Shown here one piece after another: positions 10,954 through 22,190 of a stretch of DNA of 64,000 nt. The stretch covers positions 2,476,786-2,540,785 of the forward strand of contig NW_022985438.1 in the NCBI RefSeq assembly GCF_010093595.1. Direction: 5' to 3'. The position numbers and the translations under genes are program-made. Under the pieces are notes generated by a model. It was given only the letters and a program-made list of their open reading frames with translations. It had not been told where the DNA came from and made no database searches. Each line of letters starts with the position of its first letter. The stretch's first letter is position 1. The DNA comes from Mytilinidion resinicola (taxonomy: Eukaryota > Ascomycota > Dothideomycetes > Mytilinidiales > Mytilinidiaceae).

Positions 10954-11492
10954 AGACGCTTGTGTTTCAGTCAGTAGGTGCCTTCTGACATGTCCTGCCC
11001 GGCGTGTTGGCGATGAATAGTCATGAAATGTCTATGATCGATTTATTGGAGGGACTGGCGGTTCGTTTTTCCTGTTCCATATTTCAGATAGTGAACATAG
11101 ATAGGAGTGTACAGTGTTTCCATAGGGCAGCACCGTTGAGGCAAGCACGGTGATCCAGTCTTCTTGTTTCATTAGTAATGAAGAGGGCCAGGACACATCG
11201 AATGAAAAAAAAAAAACCGGCCAATCAATTTCTTTCCTGGTGGCCCAGGTGGCTTCATTGAAAAGCTATGCCCTAATTTTTCTTAGAACACAGCATTGAT
11301 TCATTTTCTCATGGTCTATAACACAGTACCGGAAGTCATCATAATCGTTACCCAAACTCTAACCGTGAACTTCGTGTCAGAGTCCCCATCACAACACTTT
11401 TCATGCTACCAATACCATGAACAAACCTTGGTCCGTCCAAACTAATGTCCCCCCATCACAAACAATCTCTACCGTCTCGACAATATCGACAC
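10954..11492. other. convergent intergenic region
   Basis: Contains the 3' ends of two converging genes and a run of 12 A near 11205. No gene is supported. Confidence 0.4.
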
Positions 11493-14400
11493 CTAAGCCC
11501 ACATGACCCTGAACTTCGCATCGAAGTCTTTCTTCAGCATCTGGAAAGCCTTCAAGACCTTTAGCAGGCTTTGATCCTCCCATGCCGGCGAATCGCCATC
11601 AGACTCATCGTCTCCGTCGTCCCAGTCGCTACCAACAGCATCTGCATCAGCAGCAGCTTCCGCATCCTCCGCCGTATCCCACGAATCAACGACCTTCTTC
11701 TTGCTGCGGGTTGGCAGGACAATAGGAGTAGCACCACCAGAGCCTTGAGCGTCAGACCTTCCACCACCTGCGCCACCACGTATTCCCAGAGCCGCCGCAT
11801 TCCCTGACTGATCAGGTGTCATCGCGCGCTCCTCCTTATTTTCTTCAGCGGCATCACCACCGCCCATAACAGTGGCAAGGTCGACGTCCGAATCCGCGGA
11901 TAGCTTCATGTAGTTGGAGAAGCTGGTAACAATAGTCGCTAACACAAGACTGAAATCATTGAGAAAGAACCAGATATCGCCTCTCCGGATGCCGTTTGCA
12001 GTGACCACGGCGTTCACATCGCCATTCTGGAAAAAGTCGTACAAGTAGGCGTTCAATGGAATGTCCAGCTCATCGGGGTAGAGGCCGACGTAAGGAATCA
12101 CTGCCTCCTCTAGGAAGACCCCACTCCGTGTGGACGCGCAAAGGTCATGGATATCCTCGAATTCATCTCCGTGTCCAGAAAGCGCTACAAACGAGGAACG
12201 TACGTTCGTAGCAGGTAGATGAGGCAAGGGGTTCTTCGAAACACCTGGCTTAGCTCCGGCTTGCATCTGCGTAAGTGGTAAAAAGCAATCTGGCTCCTTG
12301 ATGTTCTGATCCACGAATGTGCGTACGTATGCTGTGAAGATGTCCAGGGTTTGGGCATTTTGAGTTCGCAGGATACTGGAGGCAAGCTGTGGCATTGCAG
12401 GTAAGAAGACGACAGAAGAAGAGCGCTTAACGACGTCTTCGATGAACTCTGCATCGACTTGTCGACAGTACTGCCGTCCGAATATGTGCGACATGGTGAG
12501 CATTATAGTACGCAGTACTTCTTCTGGGTTGGTCTCGATGTCTTTACAAATGGCATGGAAGTAGCCCTCCTTCAGCAGGGCATGGAAGGCGAACGCAGAG
12601 TTCTCGGTGAAGTATAGATGTGAGACGCAGCCCGCAAAGTTCAGCGGGGCACCAGCGGCATCTAGAAGAAATTGGCGACGAAGGTATTCGATAGAGAAGC
12701 GAAGATGATGGAGTACTGTCATCTTGGATTCCTCTCCTCCGAGATACAATCGTGGTTGTGAAAGTAGAGAGTTGATAGATCTCACGGCGAATTGAGAGTT
12801 CTTTGATTCGTGTAGCAAGGAGAACAGGCGGAGGACCAGAGTTGTGGTGATTGGGAAATGTCCGTTCAGGTCAGGAAGCTTCGAGCTGACCAGCCTGCAT
12901 ATCTTGCTCGTCGGGATATTTTGGAACACAACGTTACCGAGCATATCGAACCCACGACGTCCAGCACGACCAGCTGCTTGGCGGAAATTGAGTGCTGTGA
13001 GGAACACAGAGTCTCCGGAGAAGACCACAGTCTTGCAAGGCATGTTGATACCAAGCGCCAAAGTGCCAGTGGCAATAATGACGCGAAGGTAGCCCTTTCG
13101 GAAGAGCATTTCTACAACTTGTCGATATTTCCTGTTCATACCAGCGTGATGAACGCCAATGCCCCGCTTTAACGACTCCGACTGCCATTCCGGTAGGTCG
13201 CGGATGAAGAGCTGGCGCATGTAGATTCCTAGCTCGGAGGGTAAGATCTTTTTGTTGTCTGCGAAAGTATACCCTTCTACAGGGTTATCAGGCTCAAAAG
13301 AGGCCCAAGGACTAACGTCTGCACTTGCAGCATCTTTCATCAGATCTTCTTTGGAGACTCCCTCTTCCACATCTCTCTTTTTCGATAGCTTAGGAACACC
13401 CTTCTTGCCTATCTTGGCCATGCTCTTCTTCCAAGCGTCCCAGTCAGCGAGCTTTTTCTTCCACTTAGGACTAGATTCTTTCCATTTATCTTCGGCGGCC
13501 TTTAGCTGGTCGAGGACGTGTCTACAAATGCTCTCACACTGTGCTCTGTCATAGTTGAAGAAGATTGCAGGTAAAGCATCTTGCTCCTGTAGAGCCACAA
13601 GCAAGGGCAAAGTCGTTGACTTGATGTTGAAGGGGTCTACCGGCGTTCCTGATTCGTTTCCAGCGGTTGCATGCTGTACAAGGCCCGTAGAGTGGAATGA
13701 ATCTCCTAGGTCCTTCATTACAGCATCAAAGGGAGAGGCACTGTCAGTAAGCCAGCCCCGCAACACCTTCTTGAGACCTTGCTCCCATTTGATGATATCG
13801 AGCTTCTTAATAAGCCGCGGCATCATATTCGATGGCGATAAAGACTTATCCAAGGGATACTTCTCATTCGCCTGGCGATTCATCGATGTCCAGAGGGTTA
13901 GACAATCACGAGCCTCGAAACTGAGGTCCTCGGGCATGCCCCGTGATCTATAACATCTCAATTAGCACCGTTTCCTGAGAATGTGGGGTATCGCGCTTAC
14001 TTGTTCACCAGACTTGCGATCGGATGCATGAAGGTGAATCCTGGAGCTTCATCGAGACCCAAATGCCCAAATACAGGTTTGTCTGTCAAGCTTTGGAAGT
14101 TGAAGGTCTTTGGTGGCGTATAAACGAATTTGCGAAGATCTGAGTATCTGTGAGGATGTGAGACCATGGTAAGGTCATTACCGAGTGCTTTCTGCGTCGA
14201 CAAGAGCCATTCATTGAATTCCTTCGGATTGCCGATTGTTGCAGAGAGGGCGATGATAGGGCATGGTGCTAGCAGCAACAGCTGTTCCCAAACGATACCA
14301 TCCTCGGCTTGACCAATGCAATGAACTTCATCAAAGATGATTCGCTTGACCCTCTTTGACCATCCGTTCGCGTTGCTCGGTGCGAGGAGCATGATTTGGA

Positions 14401-17093
14401 GAATATGGGGCACTGTGACCAATATCTGGCAGCCGGTTGGGTTATTGATTCGGTAATCGCGGGTGTGTATACCCCACACCGATTTTCCTGGATACTTGAA
14501 TGACTTCGAGAACCGTGCCTGGACTTCAGCGGCAATTTGATTTACTAGAGCTTTAGTGGGAGCAACGTAAACAAGTACGTCGTCATCATTTGACTCCAGA
14601 ACTTGTTTCATGGCGTAGAAGGAGATGAAAGTTTTACCAGCCGAAGTCGGAGCCACCACCAAGAGACTACGGCGAGCATCAATCTCATCAAGAACCTTTC
14701 TCTGCCACCCGTCAGGTTCGAAAGGTACTCTGGGATCGGGTGCTGAATCGATGCTTCGATCGAAGTACGGCCCGTAGTGCAGAAGCTGGAAGTCTTGTGG
14801 CGAGACTGGAATTGACAGATCCAGTGTGACAGTATCGTTGAGAACAAGGCTGAAAGCTAAATTTCTGTCGCCTTCTAGGGGTGGCAGATCGACCTGGGGT
14901 AATGCCAAAGACTTTATAACAAGCTTCAGATAGTTCGAAATAGTTTTGGTAATTCCGGTCGACGTAGTTGAGAGCTTCGTAACAGCGTGGAATATCATCG
15001 CCGCAACAGGAAGTGATTCCTTCTTCCGATTCTCTTTGGCCACCGTGATCCACATATCCAACAATGTGTTGAGCATGTACACTTGGACTTCGGCGCTAAG
15101 AACTGAGCGCTTAATATCCGTGTTCAATGTGGATAGGTAATGTTTCGCTTTTTGGAATCGCGCAACTGGGGTTGCTTCCGCTTCGAAGGCCTTACACGTT
15201 GTCTTCCAGCCTTGAATCAGCTTTTCCGAGGTACCTTCTTCTTTCTTACTCCTTGCCGCAGCAATTTCATCCATGATAGCTTGCTTGCCACCCTTCGCTT
15301 TCCCTCCTTTCTTCGCATTCTTCGGGTTCTGGTTCGAGGCTTGCTTCGGTGCCTGCTTTCCAGATTGCTTTGCATTCGTGCTGTCCGCAACGACTGCGGG
15401 TACAGACTTGGATTTTGGGCCCGTCGTGATGATTTCAGGATCTAGAATCTTTCCTACAGCATTGGTCAAACTGGCTGCGTAAGCCATCATTTCAGCCATG
15501 AACCATTGATTGCGTTTAGCAACGAAGAGAGCTTTCTTCTTATTGCGTAGCTCTTGTTCTGGGGTGAGCTTAGGATCTATCGGCCTCTTGCTATTGTGCC
15601 AATGGGTCATTTCTCGGAATATTTTTGCAGAGGTGCTGTTGTAACTTGATCCCGTAGCCCTCTCGGTCACCAGGTGGATGGCAGATAGATGCGCATCAAA
15701 GACTGGGTTCGTGAAAGGTAAAACGGCCCATGGCTTGGTACTCTCTGTCGGCTGGCCGTTGGACATCGATGCATTTCCGTTGGGACTGGCCTTCGAGGCC
15801 TTGACCGACAGCTTTATGCCATAGATTGATTCGACGGCATCGAGGAGTTTCGCTAGTCTCGGTACATTTTCGATGCTCCCACTTAGTAGACACGCATTGA
15901 AAATTCTGCCATCAACGAGATCCGCAACGTTACATTCGTCGCCGAAAGACTCTTCCTGGTATTGCCAAAAGTCCGACCCTAACACTAATCTCGCTTGACG
16001 GCAGAACTCTGTCAAGAACGTGATGGAAGCTTCACTCGGGTCGATTTGCTTAACCCGGCGTTCAGACAAGGGGCTTTGGGCGAGGAGAGAAACATGCAGT
16101 AGGAATGCTGTAGCTACGTCGGAGAGCTTGTCGTCGGTAGTTAGCATCTTGCTGGTTATCAGGACAGCTAGGTAATCTCGCTCGTCAAATTCGTCTCCGT
16201 ACTTCTTGGTGATCTTAGCGAGAGCCTCTTTGTCTGCTGTCATGTCGTGGGTGTTTGGCGTCAGGCCACTGGAATCAACCAACGGTATGGAGAGGCTTTC
16301 TGGCATCTTGTGCTTGAATCCTTCGATGATCGCTGTGATGACCTTTGTGTCTCGCCACTCTAAGCCGTTGATGAGAGCGGCATTGTAACCCTTCTTGATG
16401 AACCAGAATATCATTGATCGAAGCATTGTCTTGCTGTGCACATGTTCGATGTCACCTGGCTCATCCTTTCCGCGGTCTTTAATCTTGTGAGCGCTTCGGA
16501 GAGCCTTTTGCTTAGTCACAAAGGGGGAAGCTCCATCGTGGCAAAGCACAAAGTACAAGTCGGTAGCCTCCAGATACTCGCTGAAATTGGCGCCGTGGAA
16601 GGAATCGAACAGATGGACCTCGATGTTAGGACATGTCTCCTTCAGGTTGACCATGAGATGCCGGATGATGGTTGCCCGAGCGAGAAGAAACTTCTCGCGA
16701 CTAGTTTCCGAACAGCCAGGAGGTATGCATAGTTCATGGTTCTGTTCAAAGAAAACGATGTGGAAATTGCATTTTCGAGTTACTAATCCGCGTAGAAAGG
16801 CTTCTACGGCGTATGCCGCGTGGAGCATTTGGAAGCCATCTTATGGATGAAGATTAGCATGGGGAGCTCTCAACAGTTTCGTGGCTGCCAATACCTTCAA
16901 AATCTAGCTTCGGGTCACTGAAGCTATTTAGGAGGACCGAGTCTCCCTCAATCAGGAAAAGCTCCTTGCCGGCAAAATCGCCTACGATATCAACCCGCCG
17001 CGCACGAACCTGACTCTCGTACCATGAGAGCACGGACGTTGCCTGGGTGACGGTGTCCTCGTCGAGCTCATCCATCGGGACGATATCAGCCAT
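11493..17093 (-). CDS. DDX60-like Ski2-family DExH-box helicase
   Basis: Exons 17093-16895, 16839-14001 and 13947-11493 join in phase and give 1830 residues. The long N-terminal half resembles the DDX60-specific region (DGFQMLHAAYAVEAFLRGL). The helicase core shows Walker A VVAPTSAGKTF near residue 795, motif Ia VAPTKALVNQ, motif II FDEVHCIG (DEVH), motif III LSATIGNP, then GVHHAGMNRKYRQVVEMLF, IATGTLALGINMP and motif VI QAAGRAGRRGFD near residue 1330. This order and the GVHHAG/TLALGIN elements are those of Ski2-like RNA helicases. Vertebrate DDX60 acts in antiviral RNA sensing; the fungal role is not established to my knowledge. A Lys-rich insert (near 13380-13520) and an acidic C-terminal tail are present. 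All catalytic motifs appear intact. Confidence 0.9.
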
Positions 17094-17765
17094 GATTGCA
17101 GTGGTTTTTGAAATTTTCGAGCACCCCGCTGGTTTGTGCGTGACCAAGAGGATGTTCAATTCAGTGTTGGCAGCACATTGCTGGTGATCCAGTGAACCGG
17201 AGTGTAGTGCCGGCGTTAGTGGACAATGGGCGAAAGGACAGGATGAATTGGACAATGTCAGTCGACGTTGGGGAGGGGAAGGGCAGGTGTTGCTGGCTGC
17301 CTGCTTGCACCTGCACGTCGTTCGGAGAAGCGCCGGCCAGCAAAACTACCACTTACCTTCCCACAGCCAATCAAATTGGAATGATTACCGGGGCTACGTT
17401 TTCCCGTGACTATGTCTATTTCGAGAACATCTCATTGCTCAACTCACGAGTCTAAGTCGTTCAACAGAATATGCGGATTTGCAACTGGCAAGAGCACTCC
17501 AGTTCAGCATCAAAAAATCTAGGTGCAATGTGCTAAGCATACTGGCAGTCGCAAGTTTTTGTTAGCCTCTGCAACTATACAACTGTTCCGTTACGCCGCT
17601 CCAGGACGATAGCAAAAAGGCCTGTGTCTGAAAAGTGGATATGCATTCCCAACTAGCCACAGCAGCAAGCCTACATGCCCATACCCATTCGAATGCTTTT
17701 TACCAACGCGCCCAACGAACTCCAGACACCGCATAATGAACTACCTCTAAGCATTTACTGACTAA
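17094..17765. other. intergenic region (helicase promoter and synthetase 3' flank)
   Basis: About 670 bp between two minus-strand genes. It must include the helicase promoter. No other feature is supported. Confidence 0.4.
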
Positions 17766-20332
17766 CTAGCCTTGGCTAGCTAGCCACTCCTCGTGCAGCT
17801 TTTTCTGCTGTGCCCACTCCTTCTTCAGCCTCTTCGACCTGGACTTCGGCAGCTCCTCCCCCTTGGTGTCCTTCGTCGGCAGGCCGTCCTCATCCCACGC
17901 ACTATACTCAGGCGTTCGAAAATAGTCTTTTTCACTCACCTTGCCCGACTCTAGCCTCTTCGCTGCCTTGTCCTTTTCTTTTGCCTCCCGCTTCGCCTTA
18001 GCATCTTTCTTCACACGTTCCCGCTCCTCTTTTTGCTCACGCGCTGCCCTGAGCTCCGCATCGACCGGTCGGACTAACGCATGCAGCCCGTCGCGGTCTT
18101 CTAGGTAGATACCCAGATCCCAGAGAGATATATCCCGAAGTTTGTCGCAGAGATCCAAGAACTCTTTCGGATCTGCTTTCCTGTGCGCGAGCTCTTTCAA
18201 TGATTCTTGGAAGGACGTCAGTACTTCGGCATATGGTACAGCCGCAGCATCCTGCAGTTTCGCCGCCGTGTCCTTCGAGATGATGGCGTCGAGCGTCTCA
18301 TCCGAGAGATCTTTAGCTATGGCATGGGCTCGGACTTCATCGCGTTCACGACTGGCGGCAAAGACGAACTCTTTCGCGACCTCAGGAATCTCGACGCCGG
18401 ACCAGCCGATGGTGCCATCATTGGGGTCGGCAGTCCCGTCTAAGCCGAATATTCGTACAATACGTGTGATCCATTTGGCAACGTCGACAAGAGTATCATC
18501 TGTAACACTAGTGCGGTCGGTGGCGTTGTATTCGGTGACAAGCTTTTGGATCGCCATCATAGCAGAAGGGGTGTCGAAGGAGTCGCTGAGAGCGTTGTGG
18601 AGAGTGGTTTGAGCAGTTGCTAGCGCTTCGCAGACTTTGGCGTCTTGGTCTGTAGAATCATGATTGGTTGGATGCCTCTGCACGTCGAGGGCTTTCCGGA
18701 AGAAGTTGTCCAAATATCGCTCCCAGCTGGTCGCTTGCTTTCGGAGGCCTTCGGTGATTTCTACACCCTGATTCCAGCCGCCTAGGAGGAAGATGATACG
18801 TAAGCCCCTCGCATTGAAGTCGCCTGTGCTCAGAGCTTCCCGGATGGTGGTGAAGTTCTTCAGTGACTTTGACATCTTGGACCCAGAAATGCTAAGATGA
18901 CCCATGTGTAGGAAGTACCTAATCCATTGGTGTCCCTCTGGCTTCCCAGTAGACCAGTATGCTTCCGCTTGTGCTAGTTCGTCTATGAAGTGTTAGTAGC
19001 GCCGTTGAACCGACAGAATTGATGTCACTCACTATCGTGGTGAGGGAAGCAAAGATCGATGCCACCAGAATGTACATCAATGTTCGCGCCTAAGACGTCG
19101 CTCGCCATCACGCTGCACTATAGAGGAATTAGCGCACTGTTCGATCCAGATCTATCTCTGAGCCATACCTCGATATGCCAACCTGGTCGCCCTGGCCCCC
19201 ACGGACTCGGCCATGAGGGTTCTCCTGGTTTTGAAGCTTTCCAGATTGCAAAGTCGCCGTCACTTTTCTTCTCACTCGACTTGTTCAACAAAGCTCCTTC
19301 GCCGTCTGCCAATAGGCTCTGATCATTGCGATTCCACGGCTCTAGTCTCGCGTAATGATTTCCTGGCTTTCCCTCAAAGGCCTTGATATCAAAGTAGATG
19401 CTCCCATCCGAGGTAACGTAGGCGAATCCATTGTCCAATATCTTTTCCACGTACTTGATGATCTGGGGACCGAACTCGGTCACCCTGGTAATCACGTCCG
19501 GGTCCAACACATTCAAGTTTCGCATGTCTTCCATGAATCGTGCCTCGTACTTTTGCGTGAGCTTGGTGAAAATGCTGTGATCCGAGGCGTCGATCTTCGA
19601 GCCGTACAGGGAATCTAGGTAGGGAAGCAAGGCGTCCTGTGTCCGAGTATAAAAGTCCTCAACCCCCAATGTCTTTGAATCTTTCGCAGCCTCCACCAAA
19701 GCTCCAGCTGCCGAACCTGCCGTCCTCAGGTGCATCTTCACCTTCGCTTCTTTGTCTCCAGCTGGGACATTATCTCCAGCCAGTGACTTCCCAGCCAGCA
19801 CTGCTTTATATGTTTTGTTCGCCTCGAGATCGAATGACTCCGGTTTCACATCGGCAGGTAATTCGGGAAGATTCTTTTGGACGTAGGCATTGAAGGCTTT
19901 GGTTGCTATTTCAACAACTTCGGTGTCGAGTGTCTTGTGCTCGGAGGAGAAGGATTCGAGGAGATGCTGCTGGCGTCCCCGCAATATGATCTTGTCGTCG
20001 ACATCGGTAACATTCTGGACGAATTGGAGGGGGTATTCGAAGTAGTTTGACACTATTCTGCGCAGGATGTCTATAGTAACATAATTGCGGGCGTGTCCCA
20101 AATGCGCGTCATCGTATACAGTCGGCCCACAGCTGTACCAAGTCACCCCATCTTCTTTCAGGGGAACAAAGTCGTTCTTCGCCCTCGTGAGCGAGTTGTA
20201 AACCTTGAGCTTCGGCGTCGAGGTGGGCTGGGGCGCTTTCCACGCCGGTTGCTGGCGAGTGGTGGTGGCCATGGTGCGAGCTGTTCGCAGGGGGAATCGC
20301 AGTCGGAGTGAGCTGCGAAGGGTGAACAGCAT
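17766..20332 (-). CDS. cysteinyl-tRNA synthetase, probably dual-targeted
   Basis: Exons 20332-19169, 19117-19033 and 18982-17766 encode 821 residues. Class I signature motifs are present: the HIGH-like box in [17 protein letters not shown] (HLGH at about 77-80), [23 protein letters not shown], the zinc-ligand region [20 protein letters not shown] and the KMSKS loop [12 protein letters not shown] near 451-455. The enzyme charges tRNA-Cys with cysteine. The first 20 residues ([20 protein letters not shown]) look like a mitochondrial presequence. A second in-frame ATG at 20272 starts MATTTRQQ, so one gene could serve mitochondria and cytosol by alternative starts. The C-terminal extension is Lys/Glu-rich. 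It diverges from TRM61 across a 200-bp promoter. Confidence 0.95.
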
Positions 20333-20532
20333 CAACAGAGAGCGAGGGTAAGGCGAGGTATATCGTTTGCGCTGGGTGAGTCAAAGACCACAGCCTCAGG
20401 TTGCGTCCGTGTCGTGAAGGGACCCCTGTCGTTCGCCAAGCTCCCCGCCAAAATTTCGAGCTCCAGCTTCAATTCACGACGTCGAGGTCACTCACTACAT
20501 TTGCTCGCTCCAACCCATTCTCCCGCTGCGCA
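20333..20532. promoter_or_regulatory. 200-bp bidirectional promoter (CysRS / Trm61)
   Basis: Only 200 bp separate the start codons of cysteinyl-tRNA synthetase (minus) and Trm61 (plus), both tRNA-related genes. A shared control region is inferred from the geometry. No specific factor site was recognised. Confidence 0.6.
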
Positions 20533-21981
20533 ATGGCTCCCTCACCCTTCCTCGACCCGGGGCCTACCTCGTCCGCCAACAGTCTGGCCCTGCTCCACCT
20601 CAAGCGCGACATGCTGATACCTACCGTCCTCGATAATGCCCCTCCCACCTCCGAAACCGACTACGCCGAGGGCAAGGTAGCCAACACGCGCTTTGGTTCC
20701 TTTCCGCACAGCACGCTCATCGACCAGCCATGGGGCAGCCAAATCCTCGCCTCCAATGTAGATACTGGGTCGAGAGGAGGACGAGGCAAGAAGCGCAAAC
20801 GGGAGGGCGGAGACACCCCCAAGGACGTCGAGGGTGACGGTGAAGACTTTAAGGGAGGGAAGAGTCAGGCAGCTGAGGCTGCAAAGAGCGGTTTCATCCA
20901 TCTGGTCCCACCGACACCGGAAGCGTGGACAATCTCACTACCACATCGAACCCAAGTGGTCTACACACCGGACTACAGCTACATACTGCAAAAGCTCCGG
21001 GCGCGACCAGGGGACCATATAATCGAAGCTGGAGCAGGTAGTGGCTCTTTCACCCATGCAGCAGCTCGTGCTGTATTCAATGGGTACCCAGACGCGGAGG
21101 CAGCTCCCGTGGAATCTTTACCAGCGAACGGGACTTCGCCTCCCAAGAAACCAGCTCGACGGGGGAAAGTTTACAGCTTCGAATTCCATGAGCCCCGGGC
21201 TGTACAACTCACCTCCGAAATCGCGGAGCACGGCCTCTCCTCCGTCGTCCGCGTTACAAATCGTGATGTCTACAATGAAGGCTTCTGCCTCCCTGAATCT
21301 CCCTCAGAACCAGCCGCTGATTGCATCTTTCTCGATCTACCAGCTCCATGGCTTGCCTTAAAACACTTGACCCGTACCGCTCTCTCTACACCTACCCTCA
21401 ACTCGCTCAAGTCATCGACACCCCATACGACCTCTACACCAGCTGCCACCTTCACTTCTCCTTTAAATCCGAAGTCCACAACACGAATATGCACATTCAG
21501 TCCCTGTATCGAGCAAGTACAACGCACGATCACCGCAATGAGGCAATTAGGCTGGGTTGAGATCACAATGTCAGAGCTCCAACACCACCGCATCGACGTA
21601 CGCCGGGAGCGGGTTGGCCTCGCGGAAGAGGGTCTTCGGGGAGCGAACGCGAGTGCTGCAACAGTGGAGGAGGCCGTGAAGAAGTTAAGAGAGGTAGAAG
21701 GGCGGTTCAAAGCCTTCCACAATTCGCAAAAAGACGAAGAGGACGATAGCAAGGACAAGAGCAAAGAGGGCAGTAGTAAGGGGAAACGCAAGATGACCAA
21801 GCAGCAGCGTTTGGAAAGCATACAAGCAGCGGCGGAGAGCCGCAATCTCTTCAAGGAGGGGAGACTGCTGCATCGGACGGAGCCGGAGCTGAAGACACAT
21901 ACATCTTATCTCGTGTTTGCAGTGTTGCCCAGACAGTGGACGAAGGGGGATGAGGAACGGTGTCGGAAGAAATGGGGATAG
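20533..21981 (+). CDS. TRM61: tRNA (adenine-58-N1)-methyltransferase catalytic subunit Trm61
   Basis: A single exon encodes 482 residues; the ATG at 20533 begins MAPSPFLDPG. Family landmarks are the N-terminal RFGSFPHSTLIDQPWGSQI, the SAM-binding motif I IIEAGAGSGSFTHAAAR (about residue 163), DRDVYNEGF-like NRDVYNEGFCLP, and the acidic motif DCIFLDLPAPWLALKH. Trm61 with Trm6 methylates A58 in the T loop of tRNAs, including initiator tRNA, in the nucleus. A Lys/Arg-rich stretch near residues 85-100 and a Lys/Ser/Asp-rich insert near 395-430 are disordered. The frame is open upstream of 20533 without an earlier ATG, so the start is well supported. Confidence 0.93.
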   Translation: MAPSPFLDPGPTSSANSLALLHLKRDMLIPTVLDNAPPTSETDYAEGKVANTRFGSFPHSTLIDQPWGSQILASNVDTGSRGGRGKKRKREGGDTPKDVEGDGEDFKGGKSQAAEAAKSGFIHLVPPTPEAWTISLPHRTQVVYTPDYSYILQKLRARPGDHIIEAGAGSGSFTHAAARAVFNGYPDAEAAPVESLPANGTSPPKKPARRGKVYSFEFHEPRAVQLTSEIAEHGLSSVVRVTNRDVYNEGFCLPESPSEPAADCIFLDLPAPWLALKHLTRTALSTPTLNSLKSSTPHTTSTPAATFTSPLNPKSTTRICTFSPCIEQVQRTITAMRQLGWVEITMSELQHHRIDVRRERVGLAEEGLRGANASAATVEEAVKKLREVEGRFKAFHNSQKDEEDDSKDKSKEGSSKGKRKMTKQQRLESIQAAAESRNLFKEGRLLHRTEPELKTHTSYLVFAVLPRQWTKGDEERCRKKWG

Positions 21982-22190
21982 CTACAATATCCTATATTGC
22001 GTCGTTCAAATATATAGCCTCAGGCCACTATACAACTCACAACTGTCTTGTCCCAAGCCCATTCATATCAGATGCCTTTCCTAGTCTCACGAACAGTGAG
22101 TCAGTTCATCCAGACTCCACGCTCAATTGACAATTCGTTATGCAAGATGATTTCTTATCCAAGGTATTGTACACCGCCATGTCTCTCTTG

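Noticed and set aside
11204..11215. A-run as a possible retroposon poly(A) tail
   Set aside because: No target-site duplication or retroelement coding sequence lies next to it. A simple homopolymer is enough.
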